The notes: a model not told the origin generated them from the sequence alone. DNA of 13,531 nt from Actinomycetota bacterium (GCA_023379515.1 JAMCQQ010000057.1:1-13531), one strand, 5' to 3'. Positions 1 through 8,223 are shown, counted from the stretch's first letter. A program made the numbers and translations.

Positions 1-172
1 GCGATTCCTAAAATTAAAAAAAAAATAACTTATTCCCAAAAACGAGGTTGCAAAACTTGTGACTGCAAGAAATCTCCATGGGAATTGAAATTGTCTGAGC
101 AAAGATACTTTCTCCCAAACAAATTTTGAAATCGGTTGCATAAAAAATAAAGCGATTCCTAAAATTAAAAAA
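1..172. repeat. 21-bp direct repeat inside the PTPS-related gene
   Basis: Positions 1-21 and 152-172 are identical (beginning gcgattcctaaaattaaaa), 151 bp apart. Both copies lie in the coding sequence, but 151 is not a multiple of three, so they are read in different frames and encode different residues. This is therefore not a protein repeat. The first copy starts exactly at the window edge and may extend beyond it. It is low-complexity and AT-rich at one end, so chance or slippage is possible. Confidence 0.75.
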
Positions 173-1110
173 CTGAATATTATTACTTTCTTTGTTAATT
201 TATCCGTATTCTTACGGAAAAATATAACCCACGTCGACACTAATATAATTAGTACATGAAATAAGCCAAATTGAACCGAAATTCCCTCAATCTGAAAACT
301 CTTAGTGTTTATAAAATTAGGAATAAAAAAATTTTGAATAGGCGGAAAATGCATAAGATATATATTTTTCATATATAAATCACCATGGGTAAACTTATGT
401 TCAAATACTGCCGGAATCCAATAAAATGAAGAGAGCAAAAGACCAATAGTTAATGAAAATAATCCGTAGAATATCTTGTTTTTGTTCTTACCAAAATAGA
501 AGAGGAAACCGAGCGCGATGATAAAAAAAACCAAGCTCAGCGCGTTATGGGATAAAATTAAGAGTGCGGTCGCAAATGCCGTAATAATAAAATTACGATA
601 ACTATTTTTCTTTAAAATAAGGCTTAAACCAAAAAGAACAAGCGGAAAAAAAGCGTATGTATAAACCTCCCCAAACGATCCCCGCACTAAAAGCTCGACT
701 AATCTGAACGGAGCGAATTGGTATAAAACAGTAATTAACAAAGCCTTTTTGTCGTCATTAAAGAATACTTTGCAAAAAGCGAACATGAATATTCCCGATA
801 ACACAAAACTTAGAAAAAGAATAATTTTAAAAGAACTGACAAGGTCAAAGCCCGAAAAAACTAAAATTGAGGACAAAAAATATGGAAGTCCGTATATAAA
901 ATTAAAAAGTGGCATACCGTAGCCATAATTTAAATCACCTGCCCATCTAACCGGAATTTGAAAATCTCCCAATGCCTTATAATAAGCGGCTATTCTCGCC
1001 AAATGCACAATCCCGTCGTGAGTATGGGGTAATTTAGTACTAGCAAAAATACTGATAAACGGAAGAGCTGAAATTAATATTATAATGAAAAAATATTTAT
1101 ATTTTTTCAT
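1..1110 (-). CDS. PTPS-related multi-spanning membrane protein (GT-C-like), 3' part beyond window
   Basis: Reading from an ATG at 1110 gives 370 codons with no stop before the window edge, so the C-terminus is missing. The product begins with a signal-anchor-like hydrophobic segment (residues about 7-24), then HTHDGIVHLARI (29-40), then RWAGDLNYGYGMPLFN (55-70), followed by many hydrophobic helices. Near the edge is RQFQFPWRFL. These signatures match my knowledge of the membrane family called '6-pyruvoyl-tetrahydropterin synthase-related' (PF10131), thought to be GT-C-like or polysaccharide-associated integral membrane proteins; the name does not imply pterin chemistry. Its ATG overlaps the TGA of the upstream glycosyltransferase (ATGA, 4 nt), which suggests translational coupling and a shared operon. 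A role in cell-surface glycan assembly is inferred from the neighbours. The family is fairly secure, the exact reaction unknown. Confidence 0.8.
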   Translation of the reverse strand, partial: MKKYKYFFIIILISALPFISIFASTKLPHTHDGIVHLARIAAYYKALGDFQIPVRWAGDLNYGYGMPLFNFIYGLPYFLSSILVFSGFDLVSSFKIILFLSFVLSGIFMFAFCKVFFNDDKKALLITVLYQFAPFRLVELLVRGSFGEVYTYAFFPLVLFGLSLILKKNSYRNFIITAFATALLILSHNALSLVFFIIALGFLFYFGKNKNKIFYGLFSLTIGLLLSSFYWIPAVFEHKFTHGDLYMKNIYLMHFPPIQNFFIPNFINTKSFQIEGISVQFGLFHVLIILVSTWVIFFRKNTDKLTKKVIIFSFLILGIALFFMQPISKFVWEKVSLLRQFQFPWRFLAVTSFATSFLGISYFFFNFRNR

Positions 1111-2606
1111 TGCGAGATCACTCTATAAAGACGGATATAAGAATCTCCTGTTCCTTTTTGATATTTTGAAACAAGTTCAAGTGGCCATCTGGGAGGCGGC
1201 ACCGGTGTTTGATTAAATATAAAATAAACTGGCATAACTTTTACCTTTTTGGCCAATGCATCGGGAATTTCATCGGGAACCGGCCAGATTCCCTGTTTCT
1301 CTATATTTTTGTTTTCTCCTAAATAAATCTCGACGGAGTACGTCGCAAGACTCCCGAAAGTTCCTTCACTCCCGACGAATATCTTTTCTTTTTTCGCCTT
1401 GTTATCTAAAAAAGATATTATTTCTTTTATTCCACCTCCTGCAGGCCAACTATTACTGTATTGTTCTAAGTCGAGAAAAGGTATCGGTGCCCTGGCAAAA
1501 TCGGTTAATATATAAAAATCCGAGCGCAAGGCCAAACCAAAAAATAATAAAAATAGAATAATAACAAAGATTGGTTTTTTTATCATTTTTGATAATTTAA
1601 ATAATGAAAATGACACAAGTGGCAAAAGAGAAAGAGTCATAAAAAATATAAAACGTGGATACATCGTCCTGCCGAACAAGGCCAAGGAAAAAAAAGGAAT
1701 AAAAAACCATAAAAAAAGAAGTAATTTTTCTTTGAATTTTTGTCGGTCGACGAAAAAAGATAAAACAACAAGAACAATAAATGGCCATGTCATGTAAATT
1801 GAGAACCAGTTCCAAACTCCTTTTATATTTCCGTGTAAATAAGTAAACGGATGATTTAACCAATCTTTAAACGGATAAACAAAGATCGAGTTTTTGTCGC
1901 TGATTATATGAAAAAATGGAGAAAGCCTTAAAACTGAATAAATCGCATAGGCTAAAATTACGGAAACTGATACGAGCATAATCCATTTTAACAATAAGAT
2001 CTTTCTTTTATTAGACTTCCAATCAAAAAGAATTAAAGAAAAAGGCAGAAGATAGATACTGAAAAATGCTGAAGTTTTCGTTAAAACCCCCATTCCGATA
2101 ATCATCCCTAAAATAAGCGCAACATCGAGACGGACTTTACGAACCAGAAGAATTTCAAAATATAAGCTCCAAACGGCAAATGTTCCGACCAAACTATCGT
2201 AAAGCGCCATTCTGTCATAAACCAAAGCAAAAGGATAAATAGAATAAATTAAAGCAGATAAAATTCCGACCCAGCGATTTTTGAATGTTTCCTTTCCTAG
2301 AAGAAACAAACCGATCATCGTGACAAATCCGGCACCGACCGAAACCAATCGTCCGGCCAAAAGAGGATCCCGAACAAAACGCATGAGAATCGACATAAAC
2401 CAGATAAATAAGGGCTGTTTTCCGTCTGTTAACGAAATAAAACGCCAGCCCGCATCGTGGAATGCGATTTGCGACCAGCGGACATAAATCGTTTCATCCG
2501 TAAAAATCGGCAGAGAATTGAGTCTGTATAGCCGTGAAGATAAAAATAGAATTATGGATAACGCCGAAAAAAGAATTTCAAACTTATATTTTTTAATAGA
2601 TCTCAT
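1107..2606 (-). CDS. GT-C membrane glycosyltransferase (GT39/ArnT/PMT-like)
   Basis: This is a 499-residue integral membrane protein. After a first transmembrane helix (about 10-30) comes IFTDETIYVRW, with an acidic Asp-Glu pair at 37-38 in the first outer loop. That is the hallmark position of the catalytic or metal-binding acid in GT-C enzymes such as protein O-mannosyltransferases and ArnT. DGKQPLFIW (61-69) follows, then about ten further hydrophobic segments and a soluble C-terminal part with PAGGGIKE and a Pro-rich FNQTPVPPPRW. Such enzymes take a sugar from a polyprenyl-phosphate carrier and attach it to lipid or protein outside the membrane; acceptor and sugar cannot be read here. It lies 12 nt after the upstream glycosyltransferase, with no Shine-Dalgarno visible, and its TGA overlaps the next ATG. 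A close paralogue lies at 8448-10023, split by a frameshift. Confidence 0.85.
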   Translation of the reverse strand: MRSIKKYKFEILFSALSIILFLSSRLYRLNSLPIFTDETIYVRWSQIAFHDAGWRFISLTDGKQPLFIWFMSILMRFVRDPLLAGRLVSVGAGFVTMIGLFLLGKETFKNRWVGILSALIYSIYPFALVYDRMALYDSLVGTFAVWSLYFEILLVRKVRLDVALILGMIIGMGVLTKTSAFFSIYLLPFSLILFDWKSNKRKILLLKWIMLVSVSVILAYAIYSVLRLSPFFHIISDKNSIFVYPFKDWLNHPFTYLHGNIKGVWNWFSIYMTWPFIVLVVLSFFVDRQKFKEKLLLFLWFFIPFFSLALFGRTMYPRFIFFMTLSLLPLVSFSLFKLSKMIKKPIFVIILFLLFFGLALRSDFYILTDFARAPIPFLDLEQYSNSWPAGGGIKEIISFLDNKAKKEKIFVGSEGTFGSLATYSVEIYLGENKNIEKQGIWPVPDEIPDALAKKVKVMPVYFIFNQTPVPPPRWPLELVSKYQKGTGDSYIRLYRVISQ

Positions 2607-2618
2607 ATAACTATATTA

Positions 2619-3803
2619 TCATTTTGACTTTTTATAACCAAGCGATTTCAAATACCAAGTAAGTATCATTACTGCGGAAAAGATTAATGAACCCATTGTC
2701 AACCAAAACATAATCGTCGGAATCGGTTTATTCCAGTTTCCCGTATACAAAAACGGTGTATATCTCAAAAGCGCAAAAAAAGTGATTATAAAAGTCGGTA
2801 TTAAAATGTAATATTTTTTTCCGATAAAAGCGGCGAAGGGCAAAACATAAAGTAAATACCAGGGCTGAAAATTAGTTCTGATGGATGCAAAAATGACACC
2901 GATTGTCATTAAAACTATTGTGATTAAAAAAATAATCAACCAAGAAATTTCTTTTCTTTTTCTCATATGCGTGCAGATTAGAATATAAACAGGAATTAAA
3001 ATAACGGTAGCAAATTTAACTCCGACTGAAATTAAGAACAATATAATTGAACGAAAATATTTTTTGTTCAAAAATAAATATAGGGATAATATTACAAAGA
3101 AAATCATAACTATATCGTTATGTGAAGATACTAGATTTTCAATAATAACAAGCGGGTTTAAGCCAAAAAAAACGATTCCGAACACCTCATCATCCGGAGA
3201 TATTTTTTTTAGTATTTTGCCGATATAATAAATTACACCGATAAAAGAAGCGGAAATAAGAATTTTAAACAGAAAAAAAGTCGGAAGAAAAAATTGAAAA
3301 CCAAGATAAGACAGAGGAACCGTCAAAGTAAGCCAGATCGGACCATAGGGAAATGTTCTGTGAGTCCACTGCATAAAAGACAACATCGGATCTCCCGGGT
3401 AATCGAGCGCTTTATGGATATAAGGATTTTGCTGATAAAATGTAACGATTTTTGCGTCAAAGATATAATTAAATAGATCGTAAGAAAATGCGTTGTAAGA
3501 AAATGTTAAAATTCCTGTTGTTGCAAGTATAATAATCCACACACTCTTCTTTTTTATCTTATTTTTGCTTGCTAAAAACAGAAAAATAGCGTAAAACAAG
3601 TAGAGCAAAATTAATATTATTAAATATATCGACGTCGACAAGGGACGATTAAAATATCCTACGCTTTGAAAAAATCTCTGAATTATCATCCACATCGATA
3701 AGCGCGATAGGGTTAAACCTAGATCAACTTGAGTAAAAGAATAAAAAAATAAAGCGATAATCGAAATCAAATATCCGATTTTTAATAATTTAATTCGAGA
3801 CAT
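2619..3803 (-). CDS. GT-C membrane glycosyltransferase, mannosyltransferase-like (MptA/B or GT87 type)
   Basis: This is a 394-residue protein with about ten predicted transmembrane segments. Seen directly are FSYDLFNYIFDAK (106-118), a TFPYGPIW segment (about 150-157), and a later NPLVIIENLVSSHND motif. The SYDxFNY...YGPxW pattern resembles polyprenyl-phosphomannose-dependent alpha-mannosyltransferases (MptA/MptB) and related GT87 proteins, which use a lipid-linked sugar on the outer membrane face. The sugar and acceptor are not determinable. The gene overlaps the upstream GT2 gene by one base (TAATG), a typical termination-reinitiation junction, so the two proteins are very likely made together. 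It is followed 12 nt later by the GT39-like gene. The GT-C class is well supported; the subfamily is tentative. Confidence 0.75.
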   Translation of the reverse strand: MSRIKLLKIGYLISIIALFFYSFTQVDLGLTLSRLSMWMIIQRFFQSVGYFNRPLSTSIYLIILILLYLFYAIFLFLASKNKIKKKSVWIIILATTGILTFSYNAFSYDLFNYIFDAKIVTFYQQNPYIHKALDYPGDPMLSFMQWTHRTFPYGPIWLTLTVPLSYLGFQFFLPTFFLFKILISASFIGVIYYIGKILKKISPDDEVFGIVFFGLNPLVIIENLVSSHNDIVMIFFVILSLYLFLNKKYFRSIILFLISVGVKFATVILIPVYILICTHMRKRKEISWLIIFLITIVLMTIGVIFASIRTNFQPWYLLYVLPFAAFIGKKYYILIPTFIITFFALLRYTPFLYTGNWNKPIPTIMFWLTMGSLIFSAVMILTWYLKSLGYKKSK

Positions 3804-4558
3804 TATTTATAGAGAGCTTTTATGCTGTTTTTCTTTATTCTTATTAAATCGAGTAAGCCGTCGATTGAATCCTTAATCGGATTTACCCTTCTTGTCTCAA
3901 CATATAACCACTCAACGGAAACTTCTTTAATTTTGTAACCCATAAGCTGCGCTATATATAAAAGCTCCACGTCAAAACCGGCAGTAACACTCGAACCCGA
4001 TATCTTTCGAAAACCATGATGAACATCGTTTATTTTCGTAAAAATATTTTTAGCGGCTTCTTTTGTAAAGATTTTAAATCCACATTGAGTGTCCGAAATT
4101 CCTCTAATACCTATTAATAATGTCCGTAAAATTATCATCCCCCGCGCCATAACGAGTCTTGTCCACGGCGCTCCTTTTCTTTGACCGCTTCTTGAACCTA
4201 TAACCACATCAAATCCTTCTTTAAAATACGGCAATAATTTTTCGACTTCTGTAATCGGAGTTGCCTGATCCATGTCGGTAAATAAAAGATAATTCCCACT
4301 TGCTTTCAGCATCCCCGTTGTCACCGCACCGGCTTTTCCAGTATGTTTATTTTTAATGAGCTTGAAATGGGAATTTTCTTTTATAAATTTCTCGACAAAC
4401 TCTATGCTTCCGTCTGTTGAACCATCATCGATTATAATTACCTCATAATTAAATTTCTTCTTGTTTAGAAAATATACGACCTTTTCCAACACCCCTTTTT
4501 GGAGATTTGCCATCTCGTCAAAAGATGGAATAACCACAGACAAAAAAATATTGCTCAC
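3803..4558 (-). CDS. Polyprenyl-phosphate sugar synthase (GT2, Alg5/DPM1-like)
   Basis: This is a cytosolic GT-A fold glycosyltransferase of family 2. From the GTG start it has 251 residues: FLSVVIPSFDE near the N-terminus, nucleotide-binding IIIDDGSTDGS, a DxD-type metal/sugar-nucleotide motif in TDMDQATP, VIGSR, and the DTQCGFK and FDVELLY segments typical of dolichyl-phosphate glucosyl- and mannosyltransferases. Such enzymes transfer a sugar from a nucleotide donor to polyprenyl phosphate, giving the donor used by GT-C enzymes; two GT-C genes follow directly. I chose GTG at 4558 over the longer TTG at 4594 because the TTG lies in the -35 hexamer of a good promoter whose start falls at 4558-4559, and because the 12 extra residues are not like the family. 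Glc versus Man specificity is undecided. Confidence 0.88.
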   Translation of the reverse strand: MSNIFLSVVIPSFDEMANLQKGVLEKVVYFLNKKKFNYEVIIIDDGSTDGSIEFVEKFIKENSHFKLIKNKHTGKAGAVTTGMLKASGNYLLFTDMDQATPITEVEKLLPYFKEGFDVVIGSRSGQRKGAPWTRLVMARGMIILRTLLIGIRGISDTQCGFKIFTKEAAKNIFTKINDVHHGFRKISGSSVTAGFDVELLYIAQLMGYKIKEVSVEWLYVETRRVNPIKDSIDGLLDLIRIKKNSIKALYK

Positions 4559-4594
4559 AGGAAAAATTATACAGGAAAAAGAGAATCCGCACAA
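4559..4594 (-). promoter_or_regulatory. Promoter of the glycosyltransferase operon (leaderless)
   Basis: On the minus strand a -35 box TTGTGC (4589-4594) is separated by exactly 17 bp from a perfect -10 box TATAAT (4566-4571). A start 7-8 nt after the -10 falls at 4559-4558, directly on the GTG start codon of the GT2 gene. No Shine-Dalgarno exists upstream of that GTG. A leaderless transcript is therefore predicted. Confidence 0.65.
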
Positions 4595-4618
4595 TTTGCG
4601 TGCGTCAGAATAGACTAC

Positions 4619-4653
4619 TTGAAAGATAATATTTATTGGACTAAACTGCTATT
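4619..4653 (+). promoter_or_regulatory. Promoter of the zinc-ribbon gene (leaderless)
   Basis: The -35 box TTGAAA (4619-4624, 5 of 6 to consensus), a 17-bp spacer and the -10 box TAAACT (4642-4647, 4 of 6) place the transcription start at about 4654, exactly the GTG start codon. There is no Shine-Dalgarno in the preceding bases. It is divergent from the glycosyltransferase promoter, with 24 bp between the two -35 boxes. Confidence 0.55.
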
Positions 4654-4962
4654 GTGGCCAATATTACAAAAGCTTGTACAAAATGTAATAATCAATTTTT
4701 AGTAATCGATCAGGAGCAAAAATTTTTAAGCGAGAAGGGGTTACCTCTTCCAAATCAATGCCCATCGTGTCGTCAACTAAGAAGATTAATGCTTCGAGGA
4801 GAAAGAAAACTTTATCGAACAACTTGTCATAAGTGCGGTAAAGAAATTATTACCTCATATGACCCCAGGAAAGCCGAAAATGTTATTCTTTGCAAAAAAG
4901 ACTATGATCAATATCTTATTGAAACAGATTTAATTATAAAAGACCCTTTACCCGAATTATAA
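4654..4962 (+). CDS. Zinc-ribbon domain protein (zf-trcl-like)
   Basis: This is a 102-residue soluble protein starting at GTG. Its cysteine pairs are C8/C11 (ACTKC), C36/C39 (CPSC), C58/C61 (CHKCGK) and a single C80. The first four fit the probable zinc-ribbon family zf-trcl, with LPNQCPSCRQLRR as its typical core. The second cluster resembles a further half ribbon with the common GKEIITSYDP sequence. From memory, in Patescibacteria this ribbon commonly forms the N-terminus of a longer Cys-rich repeat protein. Here that repeat part is the next gene, 2 nt downstream in another frame. It could bind nucleic acid or protein; no reaction can be assigned. Start chosen because its GTG coincides with the predicted transcription start and precedes the conserved TKACTKC. 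Confidence 0.8.
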   Translation: MANITKACTKCNNQFLVIDQEQKFLSEKGLPLPNQCPSCRQLRRLMLRGERKLYRTTCHKCGKEIITSYDPRKAENVILCKKDYDQYLIETDLIIKDPLPEL

Positions 4963-4964
4963 TT

Positions 4965-5888
4965 ATGACTTCTGATGTCTTTTTTAGAGAACTTAAAAAA
5001 ATAATTTTAGCCCAACCTAAACTCGCTTCACTTATTGTAAACTCGGAAAATTGTGAAAACGGCAGTTATGTCTATTCATCAAAGAATCTTTTTAATTGCT
5101 TCGACGTAGCCAAAAGCGTAGACTCACTATACCTTTATGACTCTGCAATGTGCGCCAAATGTGTTGATTGCGACTATGCAGTAGAATCAGAACTATGTTA
5201 CGAATGTGTCGATATTTATAAATCATTCAATTGTGATTATTTAGAGAACTGTTCGCGGATTAGAGACTCCTTTTTTTCATACAACTGTCATGGCTGCCAC
5301 GATATTTTCGGTTGTGTAGATTTGAATAATAAATCTTTTTGTATCTTTAACAGACAGCTGACAGAAAACGAGTATAAAGAAAAAGTTAAAAAATTGAGAT
5401 TGGCGCCACCAGAAAAAATTCTAGTCGAGGTTAAAAAACTTGAAAAACTATATCCGTGGTCAGAAACGAATGAGGCAAATAATGAAGACACAAAATACGG
5501 CAATTATATTTTCTATAATAAGAATTGCTATTTATGTTTTGACGCTGCGAGAAATGAAGACTGCGCTTATTTATACGACAGTTTTTATAATAAATTCTGT
5601 CTCGATGGAACATACGCGGCTATAGATAATGAGTTATGCTACGAAACAGTAGATGGCGCAAATTTATTTAATTGTGATTATACCGTTTGCTCAAGCCACT
5701 GCCAAGACTCTTCCTATATTTTTAATTGCATAGATGTCAAAAATAGCTTGGGATGTGTAAGTCTTGCTCACAAACAATATTGTATTTTAAACAGGCAACT
5801 CACAAAAGAAGAGTTTGAAAGTAAGAGCAAGGAGATTATTGAAGAATTAAAAAACAAAAATCAGTGCTGGGCGGATTTAGTTTTTTAG
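4965..5888 (+). CDS. Cys-rich two-repeat protein of a CPR-type uncharacterised family
   Basis: This is a 307-residue soluble protein of unknown function. Two homologous units of about 110 residues are visible at roughly 35-145 and 181-291. Each runs Y(V/I)(Y/F)..KN..(N/L)CFD, YLYDS, ELCYE.VD, FNCDY, C.D..., FGCV/LGCV, then a closing CI(F/L)NRQLT.(N/E)E(Y/F) segment. Nearly thirty Cys recur at short regular intervals together with aromatic and Asp residues, a rhythm that suggests a beta-solenoid with internal Cys ladders or many metal sites (inference). I recognise the pattern as a widespread Patescibacteria family, sometimes mislabelled 'caib/baif family', usually with a zinc ribbon fused at its N-terminus. 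Here the ribbon is a separate upstream gene. ATG lies 2 nt after that gene's TAA with no ribosome site, implying reinitiation. Its stop overlaps the convergent ATPase gene by 3 nt (5885-5888 region). Confidence 0.75.
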   Translation: MTSDVFFRELKKIILAQPKLASLIVNSENCENGSYVYSSKNLFNCFDVAKSVDSLYLYDSAMCAKCVDCDYAVESELCYECVDIYKSFNCDYLENCSRIRDSFFSYNCHGCHDIFGCVDLNNKSFCIFNRQLTENEYKEKVKKLRLAPPEKILVEVKKLEKLYPWSETNEANNEDTKYGNYIFYNKNCYLCFDAARNEDCAYLYDSFYNKFCLDGTYAAIDNELCYETVDGANLFNCDYTVCSSHCQDSSYIFNCIDVKNSLGCVSLAHKQYCILNRQLTKEEFESKSKEIIEELKNKNQCWADLVF

Positions 5889-8218
5889 ATTATGGGCTCT
5901 GGAAATTCCTCATTCTTTCCAGAGGAAACCTCGAGTGACTCTGTCGATTGACTCCATCTTTCTATTTCATTTTCGACGACAACCCTATTATTCCCATACT
6001 TCATTCTCGAATGATCGACGATTTCTATAGAATAATCAAAAGAAGGCTTTGGTATATCTATTGTTCGGGCTGAAAATGGAGATGTAAGTTTTCCGTCTAT
6101 CGACATCTTTATATACATTTCTCGTACGTTCAAATTAATCATGTCGTCAGCGCTAAATATGGGCGCAAATTCTCGAGTCAAATATGCGGCATCATCTCCC
6201 CCAACCGCAAAAGTAATAATTGAACCAACGTTTCCGAATGCGGTTGCTTTAACGTCCTCGGGCAATTGCGCAATATACTGATGTGCGATTGTTAAATCTA
6301 GATGGTATTTTCTAGCTTCTGACAGAATAGTCGAAAACGCATCTGTGGCAAAATTTTGGAATTCATCAACATAAAAGTAAAAATCCCGCCTCTCGTGTTC
6401 TGGGAATTTTGCCCGACTTAGAGCGGCTTGTTGAATTTTTGTAATAAACATCGAACCTAGTAAAGCAACATTATCTTCTCCGAGTTTCCCTTTTGAGATA
6501 TTTATGATCACAATCTTACCTTCGTTCATGAATTTCTCAAAATCCAATACATTTTTCCTTTGCCCGACCATATTTCTAATAATCGGATTTGCTATAAATT
6601 GTCCAACTTTATTAAGAATTGGAATAACAGCATCATTAGCAAATCTTTCATTCCATGTTGAAAATTCATTTGTCCAGAAACTCTTCACTACCGGGTCTTG
6701 AATTCCTTTTATAACTCTTTGTCTAAAAGAGGTATCTGAAAGTATACGAGATATCCCTAAAACATTTGAATCTTTTGTTTCGAGCAAAGCAAGTGTCACA
6801 TAACGAATAATATGTTCCATTCTGGGATTCCAATTAAAAGAAAAGAGTTTTTTAAAAATTGCGATAAAAAAAGTGGAAAGATGTTGTCTTGTCTCATAAT
6901 CAGAAACTGACTCCAATGGATTGAAACCAATTGGAAAATCTCTGTCAGCAGGATTAACATAAACTACGTCTTTTATTCGCTCTTTTGGCACATACATTAA
7001 TAACTCATCCGCTAGATCACCATGAGGATCTAAAAGGCAACAACCTTGCCCGCTTTGGATATCAGAAATTAAAAGTAACTCCAAAAGTCTACTTTTACCA
7101 CTACCCGTTTTTCCAATAACATATAAATGTCTTCTCCTGTCAATTCTTTTTATCCCAAATTTTTTCCCTTCATTTCTATAGTTTGTTTCACCGAAGAGAG
7201 TAACCTCTCTTGGATTAACCACCCCTTCTCTGGGCAAAATGTCTGGAGCGGGAGCACGCTTCGAAGTTGTATTAACAACATTAGAAACAAAAACACCCTT
7301 ATACGGAAAGTGATAAATCGTTGCAATCTCGGTTGAAGTCCATAAGTCACCTTTTTTGAATATTCTTGCCTTAAACAATTGATCGAGCTTAGGATTAAAC
7401 AAAAATCCGGCATTTTTGAATTCATTATTCTCCCCCTTTAGAATTTTTAGAAGACTCATCAGAGTATTAAGCTTCGCTGATGCTGTGACTTTGTCTTTTG
7501 CCATGTATGCAAACCTTAACTTACCTAAATAAAGATCGTGAGATAGTTTGATCTGGGCTATATTCATATTTTCCCTGTTGTATTTCTTGCCAAACACTTT
7601 GTAATAAAAGGCTTGCCAACCGCGTTCCCAAAATTTCGATCCAATTCTTTTAAAGGCAATCTGTAGAAATACTTTCTCGCCCCTTTCTGTTTTCGCAAGC
7701 ATCGCAGAGAAATTTTTTAACAAATCTTCATTCAAACTTTTATATGTACTAACCGGATAAATACTCGGGTTTTTAAAATTAAGTTGTGCAAAAGCCGTAT
7801 TGTAATCGAATTCAGGTAAATAATCCTTTTTTTCCTCCACTTCCGCGTCGGGATATTGGGCATAAAGCTGGGATTCCAAGATATTTTTTTGATTTTTCGG
7901 GACTACTATATAAAAGCTTAAAAATTGATCTACAGAAGCGATTTCAAGACTTATCTCGGTACTATTTGGTAAAACTCGATGGAGAGAACGCAACAGCTCG
8001 TCCATTCTGTCTTCTTTTTGTTCGTTTGACGGAGATATCTTAACAAGAAGAAAAGTTTTATCTTCGTTTTCCAAGCGTTTTTTTAATTTACTGCTAAAAA
8101 CAAGTGCTTCGATTATACTTTTAATGATAGGAATAACAACGCCTATTGTTAAAAGAAATAAGACAAATATTAAAAAAAATTTAAAGAACTGGGATATTAA
8201 ATCAGTCACCTGATTCAT
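5885..8218 (-). CDS. VirD4/TraD/HerA-like membrane-anchored ATPase
   Basis: This is a 777-residue protein. An N-terminal hydrophobic stretch (about 9-40) anchors it in the membrane. A long alpha/beta region (about 55-330) lacks recognisable motifs. The RecA-like motor follows, with Walker A IGKTGSGKS (368-376), LLDPHGDL (395-402), NPLE (433-436) and Walker B FYFYVDEFQNF (613-623). AHQYIAQL (645-652) occupies the sensor region. This order is that of type IV secretion coupling proteins (VirD4/TraD) and HerA-FtsK ATPases, which move DNA or protein through membranes. From memory, CPR genomes usually carry such genes without a full conjugation set, and no other secretion genes are seen here, so the substrate is unknown. 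It could serve DNA uptake or export, or pilus-linked work. ATG chosen: a promoter with only a 2-3 nt leader sits directly upstream. Confidence 0.85.
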   Translation of the reverse strand: MNQVTDLISQFFKFFLIFVLFLLTIGVVIPIIKSIIEALVFSSKLKKRLENEDKTFLLVKISPSNEQKEDRMDELLRSLHRVLPNSTEISLEIASVDQFLSFYIVVPKNQKNILESQLYAQYPDAEVEEKKDYLPEFDYNTAFAQLNFKNPSIYPVSTYKSLNEDLLKNFSAMLAKTERGEKVFLQIAFKRIGSKFWERGWQAFYYKVFGKKYNRENMNIAQIKLSHDLYLGKLRFAYMAKDKVTASAKLNTLMSLLKILKGENNEFKNAGFLFNPKLDQLFKARIFKKGDLWTSTEIATIYHFPYKGVFVSNVVNTTSKRAPAPDILPREGVVNPREVTLFGETNYRNEGKKFGIKRIDRRRHLYVIGKTGSGKSRLLELLLISDIQSGQGCCLLDPHGDLADELLMYVPKERIKDVVYVNPADRDFPIGFNPLESVSDYETRQHLSTFFIAIFKKLFSFNWNPRMEHIIRYVTLALLETKDSNVLGISRILSDTSFRQRVIKGIQDPVVKSFWTNEFSTWNERFANDAVIPILNKVGQFIANPIIRNMVGQRKNVLDFEKFMNEGKIVIINISKGKLGEDNVALLGSMFITKIQQAALSRAKFPEHERRDFYFYVDEFQNFATDAFSTILSEARKYHLDLTIAHQYIAQLPEDVKATAFGNVGSIITFAVGGDDAAYLTREFAPIFSADDMINLNVREMYIKMSIDGKLTSPFSARTIDIPKPSFDYSIEIVDHSRMKYGNNRVVVENEIERWSQSTESLEVSSGKNEEFPEPII

Positions 8219-8223
8219 TTTAC

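Noticed and set aside
1256..1561. 101-codon plus-strand frame and similar plus-strand frames in the glycosyltransferase region
   Set aside because: These are antisense shadows of well-supported membrane proteins, with no family resemblance.
1107..2621. Alternative genetic code (UGA as glycine) as in Gracilibacteria
   Set aside because: UGA ends genes at family-typical lengths at 1107-1109 and 2619-2621, so it acts as a stop.
4559..4594. Upstream TTG start for the GT2 gene (263 residues)
   Set aside because: The TTG is part of the -35 hexamer, the added residues do not look like the family, and the predicted transcript begins 35 bases later.
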